A DNA stretch of 42,539 nucleotides from an uncultured Bacteroidales bacterium (GCA_947165255.1 CAMUZR010000022.1:1-42539), one strand, 5' to 3'; shown: positions 16,433 to 25,484, numbered from the stretch's first letter. Notes: generated by a model not told the origin, from the letters alone. Numbers and translations are program-made.

Positions 16433-18067
16433 ATGAACAATACCATCTTCTCTTTCCCCAAGCCTGAGAACGAACCCGTCCTTGGCTACAAACCCGGCAG
16501 TGCCGAACGTAAAGAAATCCGCAAAGCCCTTGACGAACTGTACAATGTGGTGACCGACATCCCCGCCATCATCGGTGGCCAGGAGGTGCGCACCGCCGAG
16601 ACCGGCACTGTGGTGATGCCCACCGAAAACCACCATGTGTTGGCCAAGTACTACAAAGTGGGCGAAAAAGAGGTTCAGATGGCCATTGAGGCTGCTATGA
16701 AGGCCCACGAGGAATGGGCCAACACCCCCTGGATTGACCGTGCCAGCGTCATGCAGAAAATTGCCACTCTCATTTGCGGCAAGTACCGTTGGCTTATCAA
16801 TGCCGCCACCATGCTCGGCCAGGGCAAGACCACCATGCAGGCCGAAATCGACTCGGCTTGCGAGCTGGCCGACTTTCTCCGCTACAACGCCTACTACGCT
16901 TCGCAGATCTACAGCGACCAGCCCTGCAGCGACAAGGGTACGCTGAACTATGTCACCTACCGCCCCTTGGAAGGTTTCGTTTTCGCCATCACCCCGTTCA
17001 ACTTCACCTCCATCGCCAGCAACCTCTGTCTCTCGCCCGTCCTGATGGGCAATGTCTGCATCTGGAAACCCAGCACCACCGCCCTCCTTTCCAACTATAT
17101 CCTCATGAAGATTTACAAAGAAGCCGGCCTGCCCGACGGCGTGGTCAACTTCCTCCCCGGCAGCGGCTCCACCATCGGCAAGGTGGCCTTTGCCAATCCC
17201 AATCTGGCCGGCGTCCACTTCACCGGCTCCACTGGCACCTTCAACAGCTTCTGGAAGTCCATCGGCGACAATATTGCCAACTACCGCACCTATCCCAAGA
17301 TTGTGGGCGAAACCGGCGGCAAGGACTTCATCTTTGTCCACAAGTCGGCCGACGCCGACCAGGTGGCTACCGCCATCGTGAGGGGTGCCTTCGAGTTCCA
17401 AGGCCAGAAATGCTCTGCTGCCAGCCGTGCCTACGTGCCTGCCAGCCTCTGGCCTGCCGTGAAGGAACTGGTGGGCAAGATGATGGCCGAAATTAAGATG
17501 GGCGACGTGCGCGACTTCGGCGCCTTCGTGAATGCCGTCATCGACGAGGCCTCCTTCGACAACAACATGCGCTATATCGAACACGCCAAGCAGAGCCCCG
17601 ATGCCGAGATTGTCTTCGGCGGCCATGGCGACAAGAGCCAGGGCTGGTTCATCGAACCCACCGTCATCCTGGCCAAGACCCCGAAGTACAAGTCCATGTG
17701 CGAGGAAATCTTCGGCCCCATCATCACCATTTTCGTCTACGATGACGAAAAGTACGAGGAAACCCTCCACCTCTGCGACGAGACTTCCCCCTACGCCCTC
17801 ACCGGCGCCATCTTTGCCAACGACCGCAAAGCCCTGCGCCAAGGTGCCGAAATACTCAAATATGCCGCCGGCAACATCTACTATAACGACAAACCCACCG
17901 GAGCCGTGGTCGGACAGCAGCCCTTCGGCGGTGCCCGCGCCAGCGGCACCAACGACAAGGCCGGTTCCTACCTCAACCTCATCCGCTGGACCAGCCCGCA
18001 GGCCATCAAAGAAACCTTCGACCCTGCTCACGACTACAAATACCCCTTCATCAGCAACGCAGAATAA
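16433..18067 (+). CDS. pruA: L-glutamate gamma-semialdehyde dehydrogenase
   Basis: Oxidises L-glutamate gamma-semialdehyde (in equilibrium with 1-pyrroline-5-carboxylate) to glutamate with NAD+, the last step of proline and ornithine/arginine breakdown. The 544-aa length fits the stand-alone group. The catalytic Cys is C327 in FQGQKCSAASR and the general base is E293 in GETGGKD; the NAD-binding segment ITPFNFTSIASN and the C-terminal PFGGARASGTNDKAG are typical. The gene is monocistronic by appearance: consensus promoter upstream and a hairpin at 18082 downstream. No proline dehydrogenase gene is in the window. Confidence 0.95.
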   Translation: MNNTIFSFPKPENEPVLGYKPGSAERKEIRKALDELYNVVTDIPAIIGGQEVRTAETGTVVMPTENHHVLAKYYKVGEKEVQMAIEAAMKAHEEWANTPWIDRASVMQKIATLICGKYRWLINAATMLGQGKTTMQAEIDSACELADFLRYNAYYASQIYSDQPCSDKGTLNYVTYRPLEGFVFAITPFNFTSIASNLCLSPVLMGNVCIWKPSTTALLSNYILMKIYKEAGLPDGVVNFLPGSGSTIGKVAFANPNLAGVHFTGSTGTFNSFWKSIGDNIANYRTYPKIVGETGGKDFIFVHKSADADQVATAIVRGAFEFQGQKCSAASRAYVPASLWPAVKELVGKMMAEIKMGDVRDFGAFVNAVIDEASFDNNMRYIEHAKQSPDAEIVFGGHGDKSQGWFIEPTVILAKTPKYKSMCEEIFGPIITIFVYDDEKYEETLHLCDETSPYALTGAIFANDRKALRQGAEILKYAAGNIYYNDKPTGAVVGQQPFGGARASGTNDKAGSYLNLIRWTSPQAIKETFDPAHDYKYPFISNAE

Positions 18068-18081
18068 CATTTTATTAAACC

Positions 18082-18109
18082 ATGAGCCGTACCGTCAGGT
18101 GCGGCTCAT
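18082..18109 (+). terminator. Hairpin after pruA
   Basis: ATGAGCCG (18082-18089) pairs with CGGCTCAT (18102-18109), with an inner AC/GT extension. It is followed by an AT-rich stretch rather than a clean T-tract, so termination may be partial. Confidence 0.55.
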
Positions 18110-18137
18110 ATATTTATTAACTAAAAAAATATCACAA

Positions 18138-18878
18138 GTGAAAAAAAACTTTTTTGTACTGACTATATTGGTGTCATTGGCTGCATGTGCCTTTGCCCAA
18201 TCGGTGGAAACGACCCCCTCCAATGAGAGCGGCCAACCCGTCAACTCCACCCTCGAAAGAAAATGGTCTGTCGGCATCGACTTGGCTGGGACGGTCAACA
18301 GTCCTGCTACCGACGTGGCCTTCATGACCCACATGTCCTACAATCCTCGTATTGGTCTTAGCTATGGTGCCCATGTGGGCTACCAACCCTTCAAATGGTT
18401 AGGGTTCCGCACCGGCCTCTACAGCATTGCCAAGAACTATCTGATCACTCGTACCATAACCATTAATGATGTGGAATTTGGCTCTGCCAGCATGATGCTA
18501 AACACCTACTTAAACGTCCCCTTCATGGCCGACCTCTCCATCGGCCGCAAAGTCCGCTACCATCTCTTCCTCGGTGCCTATGCAGGCTACTGGTACAAAG
18601 CCAAGCTGATCGGCTCTGCTCAGGTAGTGACCATCGTCGATGAGGGTGTTCTTTATAATCAAGACTACGAGTTCAACAGCACCCGCGACAATCGTTTCGA
18701 TGCCGGCCTCAACTATGGTTTAGGCCTCAGCATCCCCTTTTCTCAGCGTGTGGGACTCAATGTGGAAATGTTGTGGTACTATGGCCTCACCGACATCCAC
18801 AAGGTCTACATGAGAGAGCACAGCCCCTTCTACAACACCACCTTCCTCCTGCAGATTGGTGCCACTTTTAACCTATAA
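18138..18878 (+). CDS. Outer-membrane beta-barrel protein, module copy 1
   Basis: Predicted outer-membrane barrel of unknown function, 246 aa. The start is a GTG at 18138, which opens directly into a signal peptide (KKNFFVLTILVSLAACAFAQ) after an A-rich leader; no ATG lies nearby. The mature part has alternating aromatic and polar strands such as GLSYGAHVGYQPFKWLGFRTG and ends ...LLQIGATFNL, a barrel-type C-terminus. It is clearly paralogous to the gene at 20211 (shared YLNVP, GYxPxKWL, WYYG, YNTT segments). It lies 30 bp before an S41 protease lipoprotein, and the pair is duplicated immediately downstream. Confidence 0.82.
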   Translation: MKKNFFVLTILVSLAACAFAQSVETTPSNESGQPVNSTLERKWSVGIDLAGTVNSPATDVAFMTHMSYNPRIGLSYGAHVGYQPFKWLGFRTGLYSIAKNYLITRTITINDVEFGSASMMLNTYLNVPFMADLSIGRKVRYHLFLGAYAGYWYKAKLIGSAQVVTIVDEGVLYNQDYEFNSTRDNRFDAGLNYGLGLSIPFSQRVGLNVEMLWYYGLTDIHKVYMREHSPFYNTTFLLQIGATFNL

Positions 18879-18908
18879 TTTATTTTCACAAACCATAAAA
18901 CTACCATT

Positions 18909-20171
18909 ATGACCAACAGATACTTTTCAATAAATAAAAGCATGGCCCTTGGCCTAGTGCTGCTACTCTTTGCCACCTCTTGCCGCAAAGAACCTCTCGA
19001 AATCCAGAACCCCAACACACGTGCCTGCAACTCCTACTCCGAACAGTTCGAAGCCATCTGGCAGGGCATTGACCACACCTACACCCTCTGGAGCCACGAC
19101 ACCATCAACTGGGATGCCCGCTACGTCAAGTACAAACCCATCTTCGAATCCTTCGACCAAAACGGTGTCGACTCCGCCACCTATGTCAACACCTGGAAAG
19201 AATTCACCTACGGCTTCATCGACCACCACATGGCCATCGTCCTTTGGAATCCCGTCCACAAATTCCTCGTCGGCATCTCTCCTAGCAGAAACGACTACGG
19301 CCACCCCTCTGGCTACAAAGAACAGGTCGATGCTCTTAAACTACAGCCCGGCATAAGCAATTATGTCGAATACAATGGCAGCAACAGTAATTACACCAAA
19401 AGCATCTTCTGCCTCCTCCCAGGCAAGACCGCCGACAAGCACATTGCCTACTTACGTTTCTCCGATTTCGAATTGGGATCTCCCGATTCCATCCCCAATG
19501 AGGTCCTGCTCCCCTTCAAGGCCTTCTATGGCGATTCTATCGGCCTCGGAATTCTCAATGGTGCTGCCGACAGGGCCGACGTGGAGTCCATCATCATAGA
19601 CCTCCGTGCCAATCCTGGCGGTTCGATTATCAATATCAACCATCTCATCCTCTCCTTAGCCCAGAACCCCTATCATTACGGCTACTCCCGCTACAAGGAA
19701 GGCCTGGGCAGGCTGGACTACACCGGATGGATGCCCGTCCAGTTCCCCCTTCCCAAATATCACCTCAGCTCGCCCAAACCCATCGTAGTCCTCGCCGACA
19801 TCAATTCTGCCAGCTGCGCCGAAATGAGCACCCAAATTCTCCGAGACGCTATGGGCGCTACCGTCATCGGCGAGCGTACCATGGGCGCCACCTGCTCCCT
19901 GCTACCCTCAACCGACGTGGCCTTTGACCTCTTCTACTCTGGCTGCTTCGGCGACTATAAGATTTACAATGAGAAAAAACCCACCCATCCCGACCAATTT
20001 GCCTACTATGTCTACTCCAGCACCTACGACATAGTTCTGAAGGATTACACCAGCCTTGAAGGCAAAGGCGTCCAACCCGACATTGAGGTACTTTTCGACC
20101 TCAACAGCCTTAACGCGGGTAGGGACAACCAGCTCGACCGCGCTCTCCAATTCCTGCGCACCGGCAACTAG
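18909..20171 (+). CDS. S41 tricorn-like peptidase lipoprotein, module copy 1
   Basis: Predicted lipid-anchored serine peptidase, 420 aa. The signal ends ATSC with C25 lipidated. Residues about 45-85 (FEAIWQGIDHTYTLW...NWDARY) resemble the tricorn C1 helical domain; an IDHH near residue 105 is in the position of the His of tricorn-type S41 enzymes. The C-terminal half is the peptidase core, with IIIDLRANPGGS, INSASCAEM (Ser nucleophile region) and VIGERTMGA. The Lys of classical C-terminal processing proteases is not present in the last motif, which agrees with a Ser-His tricorn-like type. No PDZ domain is obvious. It pairs with the barrel protein upstream. Substrate unknown. Confidence 0.88.
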   Translation: MTNRYFSINKSMALGLVLLLFATSCRKEPLEIQNPNTRACNSYSEQFEAIWQGIDHTYTLWSHDTINWDARYVKYKPIFESFDQNGVDSATYVNTWKEFTYGFIDHHMAIVLWNPVHKFLVGISPSRNDYGHPSGYKEQVDALKLQPGISNYVEYNGSNSNYTKSIFCLLPGKTADKHIAYLRFSDFELGSPDSIPNEVLLPFKAFYGDSIGLGILNGAADRADVESIIIDLRANPGGSIININHLILSLAQNPYHYGYSRYKEGLGRLDYTGWMPVQFPLPKYHLSSPKPIVVLADINSASCAEMSTQILRDAMGATVIGERTMGATCSLLPSTDVAFDLFYSGCFGDYKIYNEKKPTHPDQFAYYVYSSTYDIVLKDYTSLEGKGVQPDIEVLFDLNSLNAGRDNQLDRALQFLRTGN

Positions 20172-20210
20172 TATTCCCCTGCATCGTCATTATATCCATA
20201 TTCTATCACA

Positions 20211-20954
20211 ATGAAAAAACAACACCTTTCGGCACTCCTGCTCGCCTCCTTCCTGCTCCTCATGCCTCTGGCCCTTCAGGCGCAGGAAACGGCCTCCGCA
20301 GACCAAGAGGCTCCCGCCGCCACACAGCCCTCCAAGCATTTCTCCTTCGGCGTCCTGGGTGGCCTCGACCGCAACTACCACATCATTGACATGTCGTACA
20401 TGGACGCCTACAGCTACACGCCCTTCGCCCCGGGCAAGTCCTATGGCCTCCAGCTCGGCTATTCCCCGTGGAAATGGCTCACCTTCCGGCTCGACGGCGT
20501 CATGCTCGATAAAAACTACTATCGCGACCACACACTGACCAACTACGGCGGTTTCTATCCCGACACCACCACCAACCAGTATCTCAACGTCCCCCTCGTA
20601 ATCATGCTCAACGTCGGCAACACCGTCCGCCTGCATCTCTTTGGCGGCGTCTATGGCGGCTACTGGCTCTCCAGCCACCGCAAAGGCCGCACCATGGCCG
20701 TCTTCGGCTCGCCCGAATACGATGTGGATGTCGACCTAGACTCCCCCTTGTCCCAGCGTCGAGACAACCGTAAAGACTTCGGCTACACCTACGGCGCCGG
20801 CTTGAGTGCCATCTTCGCCAAAATGATCGAATTAGGGGTTGAAATTCGCTGGTACTACGGCATCTACGACATACAAAAAGAGTACATGACCAACCTCAAC
20901 CCCCGCTACAACACCACCATGGTCCTCCAGGCGGGGCTCAACTTCTGGCTCTGA
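20211..20954 (+). CDS. Outer-membrane beta-barrel protein, module copy 2
   Basis: 247-aa paralogue of the protein at 18138. It has a signal peptide (MKKQHLSALLLASFLLLMPLALQAQ) and a Glu/Ala/Pro-rich stretch before the barrel. Conserved with copy 1 are GYSPWKWLTFR, YLNVPLV, LHLFGGVYGGYW, RRDN, WYYGIYDIQKEYM and RYNTT, and both end in a barrel-type C-terminus. Identity looks moderate, so the duplication is old or fast-evolving. It sits 39 bp after S41 copy 1 and 33 bp before S41 copy 2, which keeps the barrel-then-protease order. Confidence 0.84.
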   Translation: MKKQHLSALLLASFLLLMPLALQAQETASADQEAPAATQPSKHFSFGVLGGLDRNYHIIDMSYMDAYSYTPFAPGKSYGLQLGYSPWKWLTFRLDGVMLDKNYYRDHTLTNYGGFYPDTTTNQYLNVPLVIMLNVGNTVRLHLFGGVYGGYWLSSHRKGRTMAVFGSPEYDVDVDLDSPLSQRRDNRKDFGYTYGAGLSAIFAKMIELGVEIRWYYGIYDIQKEYMTNLNPRYNTTMVLQAGLNFWL

Positions 20955-20987
20955 TGGTCCTAATCTGTTGAAAGTAAAAAAAAAGAA

Positions 20988-22355
20988 ATGACAATGAAAA
21001 CCCATCTTTTTAGAACAGTTGTTTTTTCCTCACTGATACTGCTGACCCTTTCGGCCTGCCGCAAGGAGTCCACCGTAGACAAGTTCGACAACCCCAACAG
21101 CCGCACCTGCACCAGCTACGCCATACAGTTCGAAACCGTCTGGCAGGGCATGGACCAGGGCTACGTCTTCTGGGCCGACGACACCGTCGACTGGGACGAA
21201 CGCTACCGCACCTTCAAACCCGTCTTCGAAGCCTTCGACACCATGCCCTATGTCTCCATGGCCGCCTATCAGGCCGCCTACGATGGCCTCTTCCAAGGCC
21301 TTCTGGACCACCACCTCATGGGCATCTTCTTTGCGCCCGGCAAAAATGGCAGATTCGCCGTTGTCAACCCCGGCTCAAACGATTATAGCCATCCCACCTA
21401 CTCCGGCGCCGAGCTCGAACGCGAACTGCAGGTGCTGCGCAGCAGAGCCGACCTTATCGATTATGTAGGCTTCGATGCTACCATCGACCCGAATACGAGC
21501 ATGAGCCTCCCAGGCACCTATTTCGCCCTCCTCAAAGGTAAACGAGCCGGCGAGAAGATAGCCTACTTCCGCTTCACAGACTTCAGCCTGTCCAATATGT
21601 GCTATAATAGATATAATCTCTATTATAAAATATCCGCCCTGGCACCCATCAAAGCCTTCTACGGCACCGACGATGCCTCCGGCATGACCCCTTACGGCTA
21701 TGCCAACGACGAATCCGTCGTGGGCATCATCATCGACCTCCGTGGCAACCCCGGTGGCAAGACTGACGACCTCGCTCCTTTCATCGGCTCCCTCTCCCAG
21801 AGCATCAATCTGGTGGGCTACACCCGCGTCAAGGACGGCTTCGGCCGCCTCGACTACAGCCCCTGGGCCGAGTACTGGGTCAACTGCCCCAGCCGTCATC
21901 TCCTCCAACCTAAACCCATCGTGGCACTCGTCGACATCAACTCCGGCAGCTGTGCCGAGCTGTCCACCCTCCTCATCAAAGGGTTGCCTAACGGCACCGT
22001 CATCGGCGAGCGCACCTATGGCGCCGCCGGTGCTCTCCTTTCCAATTCCAACTACAGCCACGATTTGTTCTACAGCGGCTGCATGGGCACCCAAGAACTC
22101 TACGAAGACTACGGTAACTATGCCTACCTCGGCTATCCCGAATTGCTCCGCATCTTCAACTCACAGTACCACAACGTCTTCCCCTTCTACATCTACACCA
22201 GCACCTTCAACCTGGTCGACAAAGACTTCAACCAAGTCGAAGGCGTCGGCGTACAGCCTGACATTGAAGTCCTCTACAACCGCAACCGCCTTTGGAACGA
22301 CAATGTCGACGTCCAATTCGAGCGCGCCATCTCCTTCATCAAGAACGGCCGGTAA
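20988..22355 (+). CDS. S41 tricorn-like peptidase lipoprotein, module copy 2
   Basis: 455-aa paralogue of the protease at 18909. The signal ends LSAC with C24 lipidated; an in-frame ATG at 20994 is an alternative start. Shared features are the opening CRKE, the NPNSRTCTSYAIQFETVWQG tricorn C1-like segment, LLDHH, IIIDLRGNPGGK, INSGSCAELS and VIGERTYGA. It carries insertions of about 35 residues compared with copy 1, around CYNRYNLYYK and near the C-terminus. It ends the module, and a strong terminator follows at 22377. Probably acts with its barrel partner at the outer membrane. Confidence 0.88.
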   Translation: MTMKTHLFRTVVFSSLILLTLSACRKESTVDKFDNPNSRTCTSYAIQFETVWQGMDQGYVFWADDTVDWDERYRTFKPVFEAFDTMPYVSMAAYQAAYDGLFQGLLDHHLMGIFFAPGKNGRFAVVNPGSNDYSHPTYSGAELERELQVLRSRADLIDYVGFDATIDPNTSMSLPGTYFALLKGKRAGEKIAYFRFTDFSLSNMCYNRYNLYYKISALAPIKAFYGTDDASGMTPYGYANDESVVGIIIDLRGNPGGKTDDLAPFIGSLSQSINLVGYTRVKDGFGRLDYSPWAEYWVNCPSRHLLQPKPIVALVDINSGSCAELSTLLIKGLPNGTVIGERTYGAAGALLSNSNYSHDLFYSGCMGTQELYEDYGNYAYLGYPELLRIFNSQYHNVFPFYIYTSTFNLVDKDFNQVEGVGVQPDIEVLYNRNRLWNDNVDVQFERAISFIKNGR

Positions 22356-22368
22356 CCCTCAGGCATAA

Positions 22369-22408
22369 CAAAAAAAACGGCGGTCCCATCCGGGGCTGCC
22401 GTTTTTTT
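22369..22408. terminator. Bidirectional terminator between S41 gene and binding protein
   Basis: An 11-bp stem at 22377-22387 / 22392-22402 (two G-U pairs) with a 4-nt loop. An A-run lies to the left (22369-22377) and a T-run to the right (22402-22408), so it can stop transcription from both converging genes. Confidence 0.88.
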
Positions 22409-22422
22409 ATGCGGGACTGGAC

Positions 22423-23319
22423 CTACCGCCCCTGTCTGAAACGGGTGGCCAGCAGGCGTATGGCCTCAATGTTGCGGGGTCCCTGAATATCCATCCGGCC
22501 CGACTCCATCGTAATCACCCTGCCTTCCTTCACCGCCGTCAGCCTGTCGTAGGGCTTCGTCTGGCAGAAGGCGGCCGAATCCTCCGTCCTTATGATGATA
22601 TACTCCGGGTCTTTCTGCATCAGTGTCTCCAGGCTGTAGCTCCATCCCTCCACGTCTGACGCCACGTTCTTGCCGCCCGCCATGCTGATGATGTCGTTAA
22701 TAAACGTGTTGCCTCCGGCCGTAAAATTGCCGCCCGCGCCAAATCCTACCACGTAGTATGCCGTCACCGGGTGCTCAATCTCGCCCAGCGAGTCCAGCAA
22801 CGCTTTCAGCTCGCGGTGCAACTCGCGGTTCAGACTGTCGGCCCCCTCCTTTCGGTTGGCCAGCTGGCCAATCTTCTCTATGTTCTCAAACAGCCCGTCG
22901 AAGTGCTGCTTCTCTATCACGCTCACCATCGGCACCCCCATCTTCTCCATCTGCTGCACACTCTTCTGCTGCACCATCGAACTGCTCAGCACCAAGTCTG
23001 GCTTCACCGACAGAATCTGCTCAATATTCATGTTCGAGATACCCCCTATGCTGGGAATCTTCTCCACCTCGGGCGGGTAAGTGCAGAAATCGGTGCGGCC
23101 CACCAGCAAATCGCCGGCCCCCATGGCAAAGAGAATCTCGGTCACCGAGTGCGACACGCTCACAATGCGGCTAGGCTTTGAGGGCACCTCCACGTCGCGT
23201 CCGTAGTCGTCGGTGAAAATATAGGTCGTCGGCGTCTCGTCGCCCGACCCCTGTGTGCCGCAGCCGCCCAATCCGGCCAGCGCCAGCACACCCATCAGTA
23301 CTATCGCTATTTTCTTCAT
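22423..23319 (-). CDS. ABC transporter substrate-binding lipoprotein (cobalamin/iron-siderophore type)
   Basis: Lipid-anchored binding protein of the BtuF/FepB type (helical-backbone fold) expected to deliver a metal chelate or corrinoid to an ABC importer. From ATG 23319 it is 298 aa, with a signal ending GLGGC. Typical segments are DDYGRDVEVPSKPSRIVSVS at the start of the mature part, MGAGDLLVGRTDFCTYPPEV, ISNMNIEQILSVKPDLVLSS, and AGGKN near the middle. A frame extending upstream to 23358 would run through the GAPDH terminator and is unlikely. No permease or ATPase gene adjoins it, so the partner must be elsewhere. It lies downstream of GAPDH on the same strand, with that gene's terminator in its leader. 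Confidence 0.88.
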   Translation of the reverse strand: MKKIAIVLMGVLALAGLGGCGTQGSGDETPTTYIFTDDYGRDVEVPSKPSRIVSVSHSVTEILFAMGAGDLLVGRTDFCTYPPEVEKIPSIGGISNMNIEQILSVKPDLVLSSSMVQQKSVQQMEKMGVPMVSVIEKQHFDGLFENIEKIGQLANRKEGADSLNRELHRELKALLDSLGEIEHPVTAYYVVGFGAGGNFTAGGNTFINDIISMAGGKNVASDVEGWSYSLETLMQKDPEYIIIRTEDSAAFCQTKPYDRLTAVKEGRVITMESGRMDIQGPRNIEAIRLLATRFRQGR

Positions 23320-23327
23320 ATATCCAT

Positions 23328-23364
23328 AAAAAAAGGGGAATGCACCTTTGCAGGTCACTCCCCT
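23328..23364 (-). terminator. GAPDH terminator lying in the leader of the binding-protein gene
   Basis: On the minus strand a long stem with a 4-nt loop (23334-23364, one mismatch and one bulge) is followed by seven T (plus-strand A run 23328-23334). It lies 24 bp after the GAPDH stop, and the downstream start codon at 23319 is only 8 bp beyond the T-run. Confidence 0.85.
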
Positions 23365-23387
23365 GAAACTTATTCTATTCTAATTTA

Positions 23388-24398
23388 TTAGAGCAGAGTG
23401 GCCAGTTTGGCAGCCAGGTCGCCAACGCGGGTGCTGTAGCCCTTCTCGTTGTCGTACCAGCTGATCACCTTCACCATGTTGCCGTCCATCACCTGGGTCA
23501 GCAGGCTGTCGAAGATGGAGCTGTGGGTGTTGTCCACGATGTCGATGCTCACGATGGGGTCGGAGGTGTACTGCAGGATGCCTTTCATCGGGCCTTCGGC
23601 GGCCTCCTTAATGGCGGCGTTGATTTCCTCCTTCGTCACGTTGCGGCTCATTTCGGCCGTCAGGTCTACCACAGAACCGTCCGGGGTGGGAACGCGCATG
23701 GCAAAGCCGTCCAGCTTGCCCTGCAGCTCAGGAATCACCAGACCCACGGCCTTTGCGGCACCGCTCGAAGTGGGAATGATGGACACGGCGGCAGCGCGGG
23801 CACGGCGCAGGTCGCTGTGGGGCTGGTCCAGAATCTTCTGGTCGTTGGTATAGCTGTGGATGGTGTTCATCAAACCGCGTTTGATACCGAACTTGTCGTT
23901 CAGCACCTTGGCCATGGGGGCCAGGCAGTTTGTGGTGCAGCTGGCGTTGCTCACGAGCTGCATTTCCTTCGTCAACACGTTGTCGTTCACACCCATCACT
24001 ATGGTGGCGTCCACGTCGTCGGCCTTGCTGGCGGGCACGGTCAGGATAACCTTCTTGGCGCCGGCATTGATGTGCTTCATCATCTGCTCTCTCTTCTTGA
24101 ACAGGCCGGTCGACTCAATGACGATGTCGATGCCCAGCTCTTTCCAAGGAAGGTTCTGCGGGTCGCGCTCGGCATAAATCTTCACCTTCTTGCCGTTCAC
24201 CACGATGCAGTCGCCTTCGGCATGCACCTCGCCCGGGAAGTTGTCGTGTACCGAGTCATATTTGAAAAGATATGCGAGTGTCTCTGCACTGGTGAGGTCG
24301 TTCACTGCTACAACCTCCAGTTCGGGATGGTTTTCCATGATTGCACGGAAGGACATACGTCCGATACGGCCAAAACCGTTAATAGCTACTTTTGCCAT
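23388..24398 (-). CDS. gapA: Glyceraldehyde-3-phosphate dehydrogenase
   Basis: Glycolytic enzyme that converts glyceraldehyde-3-phosphate, phosphate and NAD+ to 1,3-bisphosphoglycerate. The 336-aa product has the N-terminal Rossmann motif INGFGRIGRMSF, the catalytic Cys in SNASCTTNCLAP, a family-typical PTSSGAAKAVG segment and SWYDNEKGYS near the C-terminus. An Asp-like residue in NDLT after the first strand suggests NAD rather than NADP use. It has its own minus-strand promoter at 24452-24483 and a strong terminator after the stop codon. The PGK-like gene is not adjacent, so the two glycolytic steps are not in one operon here. Confidence 0.96.
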   Translation of the reverse strand: MAKVAINGFGRIGRMSFRAIMENHPELEVVAVNDLTSAETLAYLFKYDSVHDNFPGEVHAEGDCIVVNGKKVKIYAERDPQNLPWKELGIDIVIESTGLFKKREQMMKHINAGAKKVILTVPASKADDVDATIVMGVNDNVLTKEMQLVSNASCTTNCLAPMAKVLNDKFGIKRGLMNTIHSYTNDQKILDQPHSDLRRARAAAVSIIPTSSGAAKAVGLVIPELQGKLDGFAMRVPTPDGSVVDLTAEMSRNVTKEEINAAIKEAAEGPMKGILQYTSDPIVSIDIVDNTHSSIFDSLLTQVMDGNMVKVISWYDNEKGYSTRVGDLAAKLATLL

Positions 24399-24451
24399 AA
24401 TATTTTGATTTTGAAATGTTTATGTGTTTATACTTTTTTTGTAACGATTTA

Positions 24452-24483
24452 CAAATATACATTTTTTTTCTTATTTCGTCAAA
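24452..24483 (-). promoter_or_regulatory. Minus-strand promoter of gapA
   Basis: On the minus strand, TTTG (plus 24480-24483), a 20-bp spacer, then TATATTTG (plus 24452-24459). The start codon at 24398 is about 54 bp downstream. Confidence 0.7.
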
Positions 24484-24497
24484 AAAATGTAATTTTG
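24467..24497 (+). promoter_or_regulatory. Plus-strand promoter of the mtgA operon
   Basis: TAATTTTG at 24490-24497 fits the -7 consensus, with TTTC at 24467-24470 as a weak -33 element 19 bp upstream. It overlaps the divergent gapA promoter. The leader to ATG 24607 is about 100 bp. Confidence 0.5.
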
Positions 24498-24606
24498 CAT
24501 AAAAAATAATAATCCCTCAAATAGAGCAAACACGCACATTAATAATTAATAGAACAACGTCAGGCCCTCCAGCCCCCTCGTCAAACTAACACCCCCCCCG
24601 CATCCT

Positions 24607-25479
24607 ATGGCCAAAAAAAACAGCAAAGGCGCTAAAAAGAAATCGCGCAAACGTCTCTTCAAACGCTGGAAACAGCTCTCCTTCCGTGGCAAACTGTGGC
24701 GTTTCCTCTGGGTCGCCCTCCTGGCCCTCTTCGGCTTCTCCATCTTCCAGGTGCTCTTCTGCGCCGTCTTCTTCCCCCCGCTCACACCCCTCATGGTCAA
24801 CCGCTTCGTGCAGCAGACCAAAGACCCCGACCGCGCCGTCCGGTTCGAGCGCGACTACGTCCGCCTCGACCACATCTCGCAAAACCTCGTCAACGCCGTC
24901 GTCGTCTCCGAGGACGGCCTCTTCCTCTACCACCACGGCTTCGACGTCAAGCAGCTCAAAATCTCCTACCTCGAAGGCAAGAAAGGCCGCCGCCAGCGGG
25001 GCGGCAGCACCATCAGCATGCAAACCGCCAAAAACTGCTTCCTCCCCCACAAGCACAGCCTCCTGCGCAAAGCCGTCGAAGCCTACTACACCACCCTCAT
25101 CGAGGCCGTCTGGAGCAAAAAACGCATCATGGAGGTCTACCTCAACGTCATCGAATTCGGCGACGGCATCTACGGCTGCGAAGCCGCCAGCCAGCACTAC
25201 TTCCACCATTCGGCTCAGCACCTCACCCGCCGCGAGGCCGCCCTCCTGGCCGCCTGCCTCCCCTCCCCACTCAAGATGAACCCCGGCCGCCCAGGTCCCT
25301 ACCTCAACCGGCAGGCCTCCGTGGTGCAGGGCCGCATGGCCACCTATGGCCGCATCAACCTCGACGCCCGTCGCGAGGACCTCAACCCCAAGTACCTCAA
25401 GCAAATGGACGAAGGCCTCCTCGACTTCCTCTGGTGGGTTATCTCCGACGGCGAATCGCTCAAACCCAAGAAAAAATAA
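24607..25479 (+). CDS. mtgA: Monofunctional peptidoglycan transglycosylase
   Basis: Inner-membrane GT51 enzyme that polymerises lipid II into glycan strands. The 290-aa protein has a basic cytoplasmic start (many Lys/Arg in residues 1-32), one membrane segment near residues 36-58, and the GT51 domain. The catalytic Glu is E102 in VVSEDGLF, followed by RQRGGSTISMQTAKN, the second conserved Glu region in KKRIMEVYLNVIEFG, and GCEAASQHYF. There is no transpeptidase domain, so it is the monofunctional type. It heads a four-gene operon with xerD 5 bp downstream. Confidence 0.94.
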   Translation: MAKKNSKGAKKKSRKRLFKRWKQLSFRGKLWRFLWVALLALFGFSIFQVLFCAVFFPPLTPLMVNRFVQQTKDPDRAVRFERDYVRLDHISQNLVNAVVVSEDGLFLYHHGFDVKQLKISYLEGKKGRRQRGGSTISMQTAKNCFLPHKHSLLRKAVEAYYTTLIEAVWSKKRIMEVYLNVIEFGDGIYGCEAASQHYFHHSAQHLTRREAALLAACLPSPLKMNPGRPGPYLNRQASVVQGRMATYGRINLDARREDLNPKYLKQMDEGLLDFLWWVISDGESLKPKKK

Positions 25480-25484
25480 CCCCC

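Noticed and set aside
16409..18070. 553-aa antisense protein over pruA
   Set aside because: Shadow frame of a certain gene; no domains.
22423..23319. Cobalamin riboswitch upstream of the binding-protein gene
   Set aside because: The leader is only a terminator hairpin and a few bases; no room for a riboswitch fold.
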